Of a DNA stretch of 64,000 nucleotides, positions 54,487 through 63,483 are shown one piece after another (position 1 is the stretch's first letter; each line of letters opens with the position of its first letter). Location: the NCBI GenBank assembly GCA_000621425.1, contig JHYJ01000006.1:124001-188000 (forward strand). Reading direction: 5' to 3'. Source of the DNA: Lachnospiraceae bacterium AB2028 (GTDB lineage: Bacteria > Bacillota > Clostridia > Lachnospirales > Lachnospiraceae). The notes beneath the pieces are model-generated. The model was not told where the DNA came from and ran no database searches. It saw only the letters and a program-made list of their open reading frames with translations. A program made the translations under genes and the position numbers.

Positions 54487-56352
54487 ATGAAGAAAAGATT
54501 AGCGGCGTTAAGCATATGTTTTGTGGCCGTGTTTTTCACGGCATGCACCCAGAACGGAAGCACCGTGAGCGGTGATGAGGCGGCATCTGATAACGGGGCT
54601 GTTTCGGTTCAGGATGCGGGCGGTGAATCGTCTGCGCCGGAAGGTGTGACTCAGGTGGAACATATAGATACTACAACAGAGGACGGCAGCGTGGCAGGTA
54701 TTGATCTTTCGGACAGGGTATACAGCTTGTCTTTCCCGGCTTACAGCGAGAATTATGATTATTACGGTTATAAGGATGAAAAGGCCACATATATCGAAAT
54801 GTCGGGGAATACGGCTAAAGTGACGGGCGATGATGCTGATGATGTGAGCGTTTCGGATGGTCTAATTAAGATAGGCGGAAAAGGGACATATGTGCTTTCC
54901 GGGGATTTTGAGGGACAGATTTACGCTGAGACAGAGGATAAGAATGTTCGATTGGTTCTGAATGGCGTGGATATCACATCGCCTGATGGCCCGGCTATAT
55001 GGGCTGTAGGGGCAAAAAACTTGTACATAACCATGGTTGATGGGACGGAAAACAGCATATCCGACAGTAACAATTATTCCACATCTGAAGCATCTGCGGC
55101 TATTTCAGCAGACTGTGACATAGTGATAAACGGCGGCGGCAAGCTTACTGTTAGTGGCAATTATTCAAGGGCGATACATACAAAGGATGACCTGATACTC
55201 AGGAGCGGCAGCCTGGACATAACTGCTGTCGGCGATGCCGTAAAGGGAAAAGATTCCATAAAAGTCTACAGCGGGACTTATACGATCAATGCAGGCGGCA
55301 AAGGTCTGGTAGTCACGGAAAAGGAAGACGAGGAGAAAGGCTATTTCTATGTCGAAGGCGGAACGATTGATATCACTGCCGGGGATGATGGGATACACTG
55401 CAACGGCAATGTGATGATAGTCGGCGGCGAGTTGGATATAAATGCAGGGGATGACGGAATTCATGCTGATAAGGCTGTTTTGTTATATGATACGGATGTA
55501 AATGTGGCTGACTGCAAGGAAGGCATCGAGGGCACAGTCATTGACATGGTGGGCAGCGTAGTGAATGTGAACAGCTCCGATGACGGATTAAATGCTGCCG
55601 GTGATACGGAGGAATCTGAGGATGACGGTGATGAGGAACCCTGGGATTTCATGGCAGGAAATGAAGGAAATGTCATTTATCTGGACGGCAGCAATGTATA
55701 TGTGAATGCTTACGGCGACGGTCTGGACAGCAACGGCTACATCTATCTGACGGGCGGCAATGTTGTGGTGGACGGACCGGAGAATTCAGGCAACGGTTTC
55801 TTTGACTACGGCGTAGATTTCATAATGACCGGTGGAACTCTTATAGGCGCCGGTTCATCGGGAATGCTGCAGACCATATCAGAAAGCTCGACGGTAACAT
55901 GCATAGCAGTGGCAGCGGCAGCGTCTGACGATGGTAGCGATGACAATAGTGAAAGCAGTCATGACGGCCCCGGCAGGCAAGATGAAGGATCCGCAGAGGA
56001 TGGAACCGGAATTGTGATAAAGGACAGCGCCGGGAATGAAGCTGTAAGCTTTTATCCGGCAAAAAGCTACAGTGCAATTGTATTTGCAGGTTTTGGATTT
56101 GAAAACGGTGAAACATACACTGCCGAGAGCAAGAACTCTGCCACGTCAAACCTTGACGGAACTGAACTGGGGAGCGTTACCATTGACGGAATAGTAAATT
56201 ATATCGGTGACCTGCAGACTTTCGGAGCGCCTGGAGGAGGCCCCGGAGGCGGATCGGATTTTGGAACACCCCCTGACTTTGACGGTGAGTGGCCGGATGG
56301 TGAGAAACCTGATTTTGACGGGGAACATCCTGACAGGCCTGAAAGTGATTAA
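54487..56352 (+). CDS. Beta-helical carbohydrate-binding-type lipoprotein (DUF4353-like)
   Basis: A 621-residue lipoprotein; the signal ends FVAVFFTACTQN (Cys near 20). Residues ~95-460 are a right-handed beta-helix built from repeats such as VRLVLNGVDITSPDGPAIWA, DIVINGGGKLTVSGNYSRAI, GGTIDITAGDDGIHCNGNV and GELDINAGDDGIHADKAVLL. The C-terminal part is Gly/Pro/Asp-rich (GGGPGGGSDFGTPPDFDGE). The family often accompanies VTC-DUF4956-CotH genes, which fits this location. It probably sits on the cell surface and may bind a polymer. The ATG at 54487 follows ACGGAGGAATG. Confidence 0.85.
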   Translation: MKKRLAALSICFVAVFFTACTQNGSTVSGDEAASDNGAVSVQDAGGESSAPEGVTQVEHIDTTTEDGSVAGIDLSDRVYSLSFPAYSENYDYYGYKDEKATYIEMSGNTAKVTGDDADDVSVSDGLIKIGGKGTYVLSGDFEGQIYAETEDKNVRLVLNGVDITSPDGPAIWAVGAKNLYITMVDGTENSISDSNNYSTSEASAAISADCDIVINGGGKLTVSGNYSRAIHTKDDLILRSGSLDITAVGDAVKGKDSIKVYSGTYTINAGGKGLVVTEKEDEEKGYFYVEGGTIDITAGDDGIHCNGNVMIVGGELDINAGDDGIHADKAVLLYDTDVNVADCKEGIEGTVIDMVGSVVNVNSSDDGLNAAGDTEESEDDGDEEPWDFMAGNEGNVIYLDGSNVYVNAYGDGLDSNGYIYLTGGNVVVDGPENSGNGFFDYGVDFIMTGGTLIGAGSSGMLQTISESSTVTCIAVAAAASDDGSDDNSESSHDGPGRQDEGSAEDGTGIVIKDSAGNEAVSFYPAKSYSAIVFAGFGFENGETYTAESKNSATSNLDGTELGSVTIDGIVNYIGDLQTFGAPGGGPGGGSDFGTPPDFDGEWPDGEKPDFDGEHPDRPESD

Positions 56353-56422
56353 AGTCCTGTAAAATTGACTCAAAAGGCAAAAATAAGACATAAAACATAT
56401 ATTAAGAAAACGCGGTTTTTGG

Positions 56423-56428
56423 TAAAAT
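56423..56428 (+). promoter_or_regulatory. Extended -10 (TGGTAAAAT) before the diguanylate cyclase
   Basis: TAAAAT with TGG before it, no good -35. A short inverted repeat GCACG/CGTGC with TTTT (56459-56480) follows in the leader and could be a weak attenuator. Confidence 0.4.
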
Positions 56429-56514
56429 AATCGTGGAAAATAGTAAACTGTAGACAAAGCACGCATTACCCGTGCGTTTTGTCGTGTAAAAATAAAACAA
56501 AGGGAGGGGCAAAG

Positions 56515-57729
56515 ATGGACTCATCAAATCAGAAATTCAACCCGGCAGACGGATCAGGATTACTCGGAGCAATACCTGAAAAACCTATGGTTCCGGGCGG
56601 CATGCCTTACGGACTGGCAGAAGGAAAATTACCGGATAATATACCGGAATCAGTACCGGGGATTACGGCGACTGTTTCTAAGGAACCGGATACTGGATTA
56701 GATGATTTTTACAGCGAGGATCTGATCAATAATATCTTCGAGATATCAAATGAGCTTTATATCAAAATGCGCGATCCGGCTACCAGTGCTGAGGAGGACC
56801 ATCTTACCATTATCAGGCTGCTTACAGACTTAGGCAGACGCCTTGTAAATGCGGACAGGGCAAGTTTCTGGAGGCTGGATAAAGAAGCAGGAACAATCTG
56901 GACGCTGTCAGCTACAGGCACCGGCAAGATAGAGATCCCTATCGGAACAGGTATGGTGGGCAAGGCTCTGACAGAGGGGCGTTCCATAGTGACAAATGAT
57001 CCCTATAACGATCCTTTCTTTAATGCGGAAGTAGACAAGAAGACAGGTTATGTGACCAAGTCCATACTCGTTATGCCCATAACAAACAGCCGTGGCGAAT
57101 ATATCGGTGCATACCAGGTTATCAACAAGATAGACGGAGACGGAAAGTTCAATATCAGAAGGGACTGCAAGAGGCTTTCACTGGCTGCATTTATCTGTTC
57201 CATTACGCTGGAAAGCGAGCTGTTCCTTGCTGATGCAGAGCGCGACCGTCTGACAAAGGTTCGTAACCGTATAGGTTTCTATCATGACTTCAGTATCAGG
57301 TACGGTGACGGCATCGACAGAAGAAATAATGTGGGCGGTTCAATGATCATGTGCGATATCGACCACTTCAAGGCAGTAAATGATACTTATGGGCACAATG
57401 CCGGTGATGCCGTGCTCAGGCATGTTGCAACACTTGCAGCCAACACCATCAGAAAGGATGATGTCATCTACAGATGGGGCGGCGAGGAGTTCATAGTGCT
57501 GCTCAATGATACTGATATTGACGGTGCAGTGGCTACAGCTGAAAAGATCAGGGTTGCAGTAGAAGCATCGGAGTGCATTTTCGATGGTACAGCAATAAGC
57601 GTGACTGTAAGTTTTGGCTGCAGCAAGGTGGATCCTGCTAAGTCGGCGGAAGAGAATATCGCAGTCTGCGACAGGAGATTATACATAGCCAAGGAGACCG
57701 GAAGGAACCGTGTAGTCAAGGAGGGCTGA
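56515..57729 (+). CDS. Diguanylate cyclase with GAF sensor domain
   Basis: Makes c-di-GMP from two GTP. Residues 1-~65 are Pro/Gly-rich and disordered; ~75-235 form a GAF domain (LGRRLVNADRASFWRLD, GTGMVGKALTEGRSIVTNDP). The GGDEF domain follows at ~240-404: RLTKVRNRIGFYHDF, MCDIDHFKAVNDTYGHNAGD, then IYRWGGEEFIVLL with an intact GGEEF (about 322). An RxxD inhibitory site (RKDD) lies 5 residues before it. No membrane segment is present, so it is a cytoplasmic sensor; the ligand is unknown. The ATG at 56515 follows GGGAGG. It overlaps nothing; a TIM-barrel gene starts 2 bases later. Confidence 0.93.
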   Translation: MDSSNQKFNPADGSGLLGAIPEKPMVPGGMPYGLAEGKLPDNIPESVPGITATVSKEPDTGLDDFYSEDLINNIFEISNELYIKMRDPATSAEEDHLTIIRLLTDLGRRLVNADRASFWRLDKEAGTIWTLSATGTGKIEIPIGTGMVGKALTEGRSIVTNDPYNDPFFNAEVDKKTGYVTKSILVMPITNSRGEYIGAYQVINKIDGDGKFNIRRDCKRLSLAAFICSITLESELFLADAERDRLTKVRNRIGFYHDFSIRYGDGIDRRNNVGGSMIMCDIDHFKAVNDTYGHNAGDAVLRHVATLAANTIRKDDVIYRWGGEEFIVLLNDTDIDGAVATAEKIRVAVEASECIFDGTAISVTVSFGCSKVDPAKSAEENIAVCDRRLYIAKETGRNRVVKEG

Positions 57730-57730
57730 T

Positions 57731-58510
57731 GTGGGGGTATTTCAGGTAATACCGGATCAGGTGCATCTGGATGACAGTCTGGAGCTGGCCCGGGAATATG
57801 GATTGGGGTTCGAGTTTAACGATTTTTTCTTTCCGGCTGTGCTGGATGATGAAAAAAAATGTGATGAGCTGGTGGCAAAGTACAGGGATATAAAAGTCCC
57901 GGGGCCACTGACGAATCACGGAGATTTCTTCGACGTGCTGGTCTTCAGCGAGGATGAAGAAATAAGAAAGACAAGCCTAAAGCGGATAAGGCAGAGCATG
58001 AAAGTTTCTGAAAGGCTCGGTGCTGTGGGAACGGTATTCCACTCAAATATCTGTTCCCAGCTCTACCTGCCGCATTATATCGAGAACTGGGTGAACAGGA
58101 ACGAGGAGTGCTGGCGGATCATATGCGATGAGTTTCCTGATCAGCAGATCTGGCTCGAGAACATGTTTGATGCGGATCCGGCACCGCTTAAGCGCCTTGC
58201 CGAAAGGCTTAAGGATGTGGAGAACTTCGGCCTTTGTTATGACTATGCCCATGCAGTGTGTTTCGGCATGGAGCATGACATAGATGAATGGTCGGAAACT
58301 GTAGGTCCGTATATTAAGCATGTACACATTAATGACAATGACGGGAAAAGAGACCTGCATCTGCCGATGGGCGACGGTGATACGGACTGGGAAAAATTCC
58401 TTGTGTATTATGACAGATACATGAAGGATGTTCCGGTACTGATAGAGAACACGGGCGTGGAAGCACAGCGAAGATCCTTGATGTTCCTAAGGGAAAAAGG
58501 ATTGTTGTAG
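57731..58510 (+). CDS. Sugar phosphate isomerase/epimerase-type TIM barrel
   Basis: A 259-residue protein of the xylose isomerase-like TIM-barrel family. Likely metal ligands are Glu in IWLENMFDA, Asp/His in LCYDYAHAVCF, His in YIKHVHINDNDGK and Glu in VPVLIENTG. The substrate is not evident. It starts with GTG at 57731 with AAGGAGG six bases upstream, inside the end of the diguanylate cyclase operon. The pair may be cotranscribed, linking c-di-GMP signalling with a sugar step. An ATG two bases upstream is out of frame. Confidence 0.82.
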   Translation: MGVFQVIPDQVHLDDSLELAREYGLGFEFNDFFFPAVLDDEKKCDELVAKYRDIKVPGPLTNHGDFFDVLVFSEDEEIRKTSLKRIRQSMKVSERLGAVGTVFHSNICSQLYLPHYIENWVNRNEECWRIICDEFPDQQIWLENMFDADPAPLKRLAERLKDVENFGLCYDYAHAVCFGMEHDIDEWSETVGPYIKHVHINDNDGKRDLHLPMGDGDTDWEKFLVYYDRYMKDVPVLIENTGVEAQRRSLMFLREKGLL

Positions 58511-58547
58511 GAAACGGCATTATAAATATAAAAAGAGTGAGGAAACT

Positions 58548-59582
58548 ATGGATACCGCAAATACTGAAAAGAAGGGCATAAACAAGAATCTGATAATCAT
58601 AATTGCAGCAGTGGCCGTTGCGATAATAGCATTGGTTGTGGGCTGCATATTCATTTTCGGAGACAAAACATACAGGGTGCTGAAGATTTATCAGGTGGAG
58701 GGGCAGGCCAGTGTCGTACACAATGATGGCAGCGAGGTGACACCGTATGAAAATATGCTCCTTCAGAGCGGCGACCAGATATCCCTGGTGGAAGGAACGC
58801 TTATCATAAAGGCGGATGAGGATAAGTATATCTACCTGGAGAATAATACGACGATAATCCTGGAAGCAGACGGTTCGGCAGCCAATTCAAGAACAAGCAT
58901 ACAGCTTCTGCAGGGGGCTGTCATAAACCAGATAGACGAGCCGCTGTCCAGCAAGTCTGTATATGAGCTGAATACTCAGAATGCAACCATGTCCGTAAGA
59001 GGTACGATATTCAGGGCAGAGGTATTTACTGTTGCACCGGACGAGGATGATGCTGCTGTCAGCGATAATGCTGTATCAGATGCTGGCAGTCTTGCAGGTG
59101 GTGCGGGTGGCAGCACTGAAAGCAATGTTCTCTATACTACGGCACAGACTCTTGAAGGCCTGGTTGAAACAGACCTTATAAATGATGATGGAAGCAGGGG
59201 GAATCAGCTGATGCAGGTATCCCAGGGCAAGATGGTCACGATCCGTCAGGATGCACAGGCGACGGAATACCAGGGTGATATGGCGGACTTTGATATAGCT
59301 GATTTTAAGAGTCAGACACTTAAATACCTTGGCATAATTAAGAATAATAGTAATAAGGATCTGGGAGTGACCCAGGAGGAGTTGGAAGAACTGCAGGAGA
59401 ATGCAGGTCCCTTTACTGTGACTTTCATGAACGATAAAGATGTGTTCGGAACTGTTGTGGTAGAAAAGAATGAACCCGTAGAAGAACCGCTGCTTATGCC
59501 TACAGCATCCGGAAACTGGGATTTTACTTTCGGTAATACCGTATCTGAAAACACGGTGATAAATTGGCAACCTGGAAAGTAA
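58548..59582 (+). CDS. FecR-domain membrane protein with B-repeat-like tail
   Basis: A 344-residue protein with one N-terminal membrane helix (~13-37). A FecR-like beta domain follows (residues 42-~165: VEGQASVVHNDGSEVTPYEN, NMLLQSGDQISLVEG, LLQGAVINQIDEPL and NATMSVRGTIFRAEV). An Asp/Ala/Gly-rich linker (~170-195) leads on; the domain then continues with LVETDLINDDG and VSQGKMVTI. The end (TFMNDKDVFGTVVVEKNEPV) resembles an InlB-type B repeat, as in the three surface genes downstream. It probably faces outside. It does not have a TonB-type partner. Start with GAGTGAGGAAACT. Confidence 0.8.
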   Translation: MDTANTEKKGINKNLIIIIAAVAVAIIALVVGCIFIFGDKTYRVLKIYQVEGQASVVHNDGSEVTPYENMLLQSGDQISLVEGTLIIKADEDKYIYLENNTTIILEADGSAANSRTSIQLLQGAVINQIDEPLSSKSVYELNTQNATMSVRGTIFRAEVFTVAPDEDDAAVSDNAVSDAGSLAGGAGGSTESNVLYTTAQTLEGLVETDLINDDGSRGNQLMQVSQGKMVTIRQDAQATEYQGDMADFDIADFKSQTLKYLGIIKNNSNKDLGVTQEELEELQENAGPFTVTFMNDKDVFGTVVVEKNEPVEEPLLMPTASGNWDFTFGNTVSENTVINWQPGK

Positions 59583-59624
59583 AGATGGTTATCGGAATGT
59601 ACTTTGCGGACATTAGCAGGAGGT

Positions 59625-62066
59625 ATGGCTTTGCGTAGAAGAGAGAAAAACAAAAATAAAATATTGTCTTATGGTCTGTCAGTTGTTCTCATACTGTGCG
59701 CTCTGTCAGAATTTTTTGCAATTCAGGAATCGGGCAGCATGACAGCATTGGCGGCTGATACGTTTCCGAGTTCATTGAACGCACCGGATGAATATATGAA
59801 TAGTGTAGCCTATAATCAGTATTATAAGGGTGTGATTATTGTGTTCTGCAATACCGAGAGTGATGCGGCCGATGCTTTTGCTGCATCCAACGTAATTCAA
59901 TATGAAGACTTAGTCCAGGGTATTTCAGGCTATGGTGTGATAGCTGAAGGTATTGCAGAACCTGAACAGGGTAATCAAGGAGTATTGGATGTTGAAGTTA
60001 ATGTGCCGGGTTCAGATAAAGATTCATATCAAGTAGATCACTGGGAAAAAATGGACGAAAAAACACTCAATTTCTCCGGTCAGAATACTTGGGATTATGC
60101 TGTTTATTATGCAGTATATGATATTTCCCTAATTTATGATACAGATGGCGGAACAGCGATATCGATGGATAGTTACACTCCGGAATTTGAGAGTACCACT
60201 TCTGTTTATCCGGTTACGCTTCCGGGGGCAGATTCTACAACTAAGGAAGGTTACAGACTGGTTGGATGGCATGGTAGTAGTCCCGACAGAGACTTCCTGC
60301 CGGGGGACACCTTAAATTTAACATATCATTTTACATGGTTGTATAATCTGACGGCAGTTTGGGAAGAAATCCCTAAAGTAACTGTCACATACAGACCAAA
60401 CGGCGGTACGGGAACTTCTGTGAGTGAAACCGTAGAGTTTGAAACTGAGACCGGAGGAGATTTCGGAACTATAGATCTTTTGTCGGATGCTGATTTTACT
60501 AGGGAAGGCTATACTTTGGCAGGATGGAAGGTTACTGAACCCAACAAGACAGATGGTAAAGAAGAATATGCTCTGGGGGAAAGCTGTACATTCACTGCCA
60601 GTTCAGAAACACTTGTTTTTGATGCAATCTGGTCAGGCAAAGAAGAAGGCAGCGTGGATATTACTGTAAAGAAACCGGTATATGTTGGTACGAAATTTAA
60701 GTATGACATTGATAAGAATTCTGATGGAGATGTTACGCTTGAGTTTAAGAAAAAAGGTGCAAAGGATGAAGACTATACAAAGGATGTACCGAAAGAGCCC
60801 GGAACATATACTGTAAGGGCTAAGCTTAAGGAAACAGATGATTATACATCAGCAGAAGATAAAGTGGATTTTGAGATGGAGTATCTGGCTGCACCATCAT
60901 CACCGTTCACATATACAGAGATAAAGAACAGTGCCGGTACTGTTACGGATCTGTATGTTGTGCCGGCATCGGGCTATAGCATCGGAGTTTCCGGAACTGC
61001 TGATGCTGAATTTGGCGCAAGTGTGCTTTATTCTGCAGCAAAGAAAGCCGGCGGAGTATATTTAAGACGCAGTACTGATGGTGCTATAACAGAACAGGTG
61101 AAACTGACATCATATACCGCAAAGGATGATCCGAAGATAACGGTAGCTCCTTCGACAGCTACGACAGGCAAGATATATTATGGTGCGAAATTCAATGTAA
61201 CTGCCACATCTCTTTCACCGGCTGAAAAAACTATTACCTATTTGCAGGAAGGCACAGGTGGCACATATACTACCAAGGTTCCTACTACCCCTGGCAAATA
61301 TACTGCAAGGGTTACTGCGCCTGCAACGGAATTTTACGCGGCCGTGGATGAGAAATTTGAATTTTCTATTGATTATTTGGAGGCACCCTCCCAGGGAGTT
61401 TCATTAACAGGTACAAAAGGTAATGGGTCGTGGTATACATCGGATGTAAAGTTAAAAGCGCCTACGGGGTACCTTGTCAGTACGTCACCTAATGGAACAT
61501 TCAAGGAGTCTATAGACTGGAATGAGAACATAAGCGCAGTTTATTATCAGCGGAAAAGTGATCTTGCCAAGACAGATGCTGTAAAAGTATCCTTTGACGT
61601 AAAAATTGATAAGGATAAGCCTGCTGTAGTTTTTGACAGTTCACTGGGGATAAGCGGTAAAGAGGAAAGCATAACTATATATGCGGATACCCTGGCATTC
61701 AAGATTAAAGATAAGAATCTCAAGACAGTTAAGGTAAACAATGATGTGCATACTGTATCAGGAGATGGTGAGTACACTGTGGTCCTGACACCGGGGCTGT
61801 TATCAGAGACAAATACCATTATTGCTACGGATGAAGCCGGAAATAAATACACCTTGGAGATAGTGCTTGCTCCGGCGTGGAGACAGTCCAGGGAAGTTCC
61901 TATGGGGCGCGAAGTGCGGCTGTTAATCGGTGAAGGTTATACACTGAGTTCAAAGTGCAAACTTGATGGTAACACAGGTGATGACACTGTATATGAGCAA
62001 AATGTGACTGTTTATGTCAAGTCAGAAGAAACATATAGTTTTGTTGCGGTACAGGGGAAAAAATAA
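59625..62066 (+). CDS. Secreted surface protein with InlB-type B repeats
   Basis: About 813 residues. A basic N-terminus and one signal-like helix (KILSYGLSVVLILCALSEFF) end near TALAADT. The N-terminal region contains MNSVAYNQYYKGVIIVFCNT, shared in style with the next two genes. From ~175 come B-repeat units (YDTDGGTAIS, TYRPNGGTGTSVSETVEF, REGYTLAGWKVTEP). Then follow Ig/SLAP-like modules (PVYVGTKFKYDIDKNSDGD, EPGTYTVRAKLKETDDYTSA, and a later pair). The tail has bacterial Ig-like DKDKPAVVFDSS. There is no LPXTG motif. The start is uncertain: AGGAGG is 1 base from ATG 59625, but 7 bases from an in-frame TTG at 59631. Confidence 0.78.
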   Translation: MALRRREKNKNKILSYGLSVVLILCALSEFFAIQESGSMTALAADTFPSSLNAPDEYMNSVAYNQYYKGVIIVFCNTESDAADAFAASNVIQYEDLVQGISGYGVIAEGIAEPEQGNQGVLDVEVNVPGSDKDSYQVDHWEKMDEKTLNFSGQNTWDYAVYYAVYDISLIYDTDGGTAISMDSYTPEFESTTSVYPVTLPGADSTTKEGYRLVGWHGSSPDRDFLPGDTLNLTYHFTWLYNLTAVWEEIPKVTVTYRPNGGTGTSVSETVEFETETGGDFGTIDLLSDADFTREGYTLAGWKVTEPNKTDGKEEYALGESCTFTASSETLVFDAIWSGKEEGSVDITVKKPVYVGTKFKYDIDKNSDGDVTLEFKKKGAKDEDYTKDVPKEPGTYTVRAKLKETDDYTSAEDKVDFEMEYLAAPSSPFTYTEIKNSAGTVTDLYVVPASGYSIGVSGTADAEFGASVLYSAAKKAGGVYLRRSTDGAITEQVKLTSYTAKDDPKITVAPSTATTGKIYYGAKFNVTATSLSPAEKTITYLQEGTGGTYTTKVPTTPGKYTARVTAPATEFYAAVDEKFEFSIDYLEAPSQGVSLTGTKGNGSWYTSDVKLKAPTGYLVSTSPNGTFKESIDWNENISAVYYQRKSDLAKTDAVKVSFDVKIDKDKPAVVFDSSLGISGKEESITIYADTLAFKIKDKNLKTVKVNNDVHTVSGDGEYTVVLTPGLLSETNTIIATDEAGNKYTLEIVLAPAWRQSREVPMGREVRLLIGEGYTLSSKCKLDGNTGDDTVYEQNVTVYVKSEETYSFVAVQGKK

Positions 62067-62149
62067 AATCAGTTTTTAATGGATGATGCCGGACGGTGAG
62101 GACTCGGACAGTGTGGTGAATGCCTTGAGGGGGGCAGGTTATTAGGGGA

Positions 62150-62755
62150 ATGAAATTTAATATTAAAAAAGGGCTATTACGAATGCTGTCAGCTATACTG
62201 GTGGTTATGAGTGTTCTGGCAAGTTCTGAGTTTGGAAATGGAATAAGGAATGTTCATGCGGCTGATGAACCTATTCGTCCGGATAGAGTTAATAGTGGTG
62301 TAGCAATCACTGCTTATGAAAATGATTATTCAAATACTGGAATATCTGTTTTTTTCTGTCTTTATGATGAAGATGTCTCGTATTACAGTGATTTTAGCAA
62401 TCGATATGTTACCCCCAATTTAAATGTGTCGAGTACTAATGGCGTTGGCAAAACAACGGTTGTAACACCTTCATCTGTTGCTGGTAAATCTGTTTCGGAA
62501 TGGATCCTAAAGAAGTATTATGGTGAAGCGGCGACTGCAGGATGGGGAGCGGATTATATTCTGGTGTATCAGGCAGTTTATGATAAGACTATTACGTATA
62601 GTCCGAATGGCGGAACCGGTACAGCTATTAACCGGACGGAAAGTGTAGATCTGACAAGCGGAGACGGTTCAATAACACTTTTGAGCGCGGCAGAATCAGG
62701 ATTTAAGCGGGCAAATTATAAACTCAGCGGATGGAAAGAAAATAATAACTTATAA
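62150..62755 (+). CDS. Truncated InlB-type repeat surface protein
   Basis: A 201-residue paralogue of the preceding gene with a signal peptide (LLRMLSAILVVMSVLASSEF, cleavage near HAADE). It has the N-terminal domain (GISVFFCLYDEDVSYYSDF) and the start of a B repeat (TYSPNGGTGTAINRTESV, FKRANYKLSGWKENNN). It stops where paralogues continue with a Y-x-LG-x-S/T strand. In another frame the DNA next reads NAGDTF, the expected repeat continuation. The gene is therefore probably a truncated or frameshifted relic of a longer B-repeat gene. AGGGGA precedes the ATG. Confidence 0.65.
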   Translation: MKFNIKKGLLRMLSAILVVMSVLASSEFGNGIRNVHAADEPIRPDRVNSGVAITAYENDYSNTGISVFFCLYDEDVSYYSDFSNRYVTPNLNVSSTNGVGKTTVVTPSSVAGKSVSEWILKKYYGEAATAGWGADYILVYQAVYDKTITYSPNGGTGTAINRTESVDLTSGDGSITLLSAAESGFKRANYKLSGWKENNNL

Positions 62756-62784
62756 ACGCTGGAGATACATTTCGGAGAAAACGT

Positions 62785-63483
62785 ATGAGAGATAAGATGC
62801 GGATAACAGGTATCGGTTTTGTAAAGAGAATCCCTTTAATTATAATGGTAATCTGTATAGCGGTGGGGCTACAGAGTGGAACGGATAAAGGGACTATGAC
62901 TGTATATGCAGATGATGGTGATATCAGTCCGGGGACATTGATTGATTTTGTAGGTACTATGACATTCTATCTGTATGAGGATAAGGCGAAAGCCGGGGAT
63001 TATAGTGAAGATTACTGTGTGACCAAAAGACATGCCGGTGGAAAGATTCTGGTACCTTCGAGTGTAGGGGGATATGATGTATATGCATGGAGACCCTGTT
63101 CTTCAACGGAGTATTATGCTGTGTTGGAAAGTGAGTTCAGGTATTTCCCCGGTGAAGGAACGGGAGAGACTTTATATCAGTATCATTATAAAACTATCAA
63201 TTCTACATCTACGGTTCAAAGTTTTACATTTCCCTCAACTGCTGATTTTGTAAGACCGAATTATAAGCTTAGCGGGTGGACTACCGGAGACGGTAATAAT
63301 TTTAACCTGGGAAGTACCATTTTATTTCCGGGAATAACAACAGAGGCAGTTTTTACCGCCTGGTGGGTAGAAAAGGCAGATTCCAGTGTAAGTGTTGCTG
63401 TTAATGGGCCTATTTACGAGGGGGATCCATTAGCGGATAAGATTAGTGTAGAAAAAGTCTGGCAGACGGAACTGTCACTTTAG
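62785..63483 (+). CDS. InlB-type repeat surface protein, N-terminal part before a frameshift
   Basis: A 232-residue open frame with signal-like helix (RIPLIIMVICIAVGLQSG, cleavage near VYADDG). It has a domain with GTMTFYLYEDKAKAGDYSED, matching the previous two genes, and B-repeat elements FVRPNYKLSGWTTGDGNNFN and FTAWWVEK. Just after an A5 run (63452-63456) the frame ends at a TAG (63481-63483). A -1 shift there restores family sequence (SLADGTVTLEYKKKG), which continues to the window edge. CGGAGAAAACGT precedes the ATG. The gene is thus either frameshifted, decoded by slippage, or affected by a sequencing error in the A-run. Confidence 0.7.
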   Translation: MRDKMRITGIGFVKRIPLIIMVICIAVGLQSGTDKGTMTVYADDGDISPGTLIDFVGTMTFYLYEDKAKAGDYSEDYCVTKRHAGGKILVPSSVGGYDVYAWRPCSSTEYYAVLESEFRYFPGEGTGETLYQYHYKTINSTSTVQSFTFPSTADFVRPNYKLSGWTTGDGNNFNLGSTILFPGITTEAVFTAWWVEKADSSVSVAVNGPIYEGDPLADKISVEKVWQTELSL

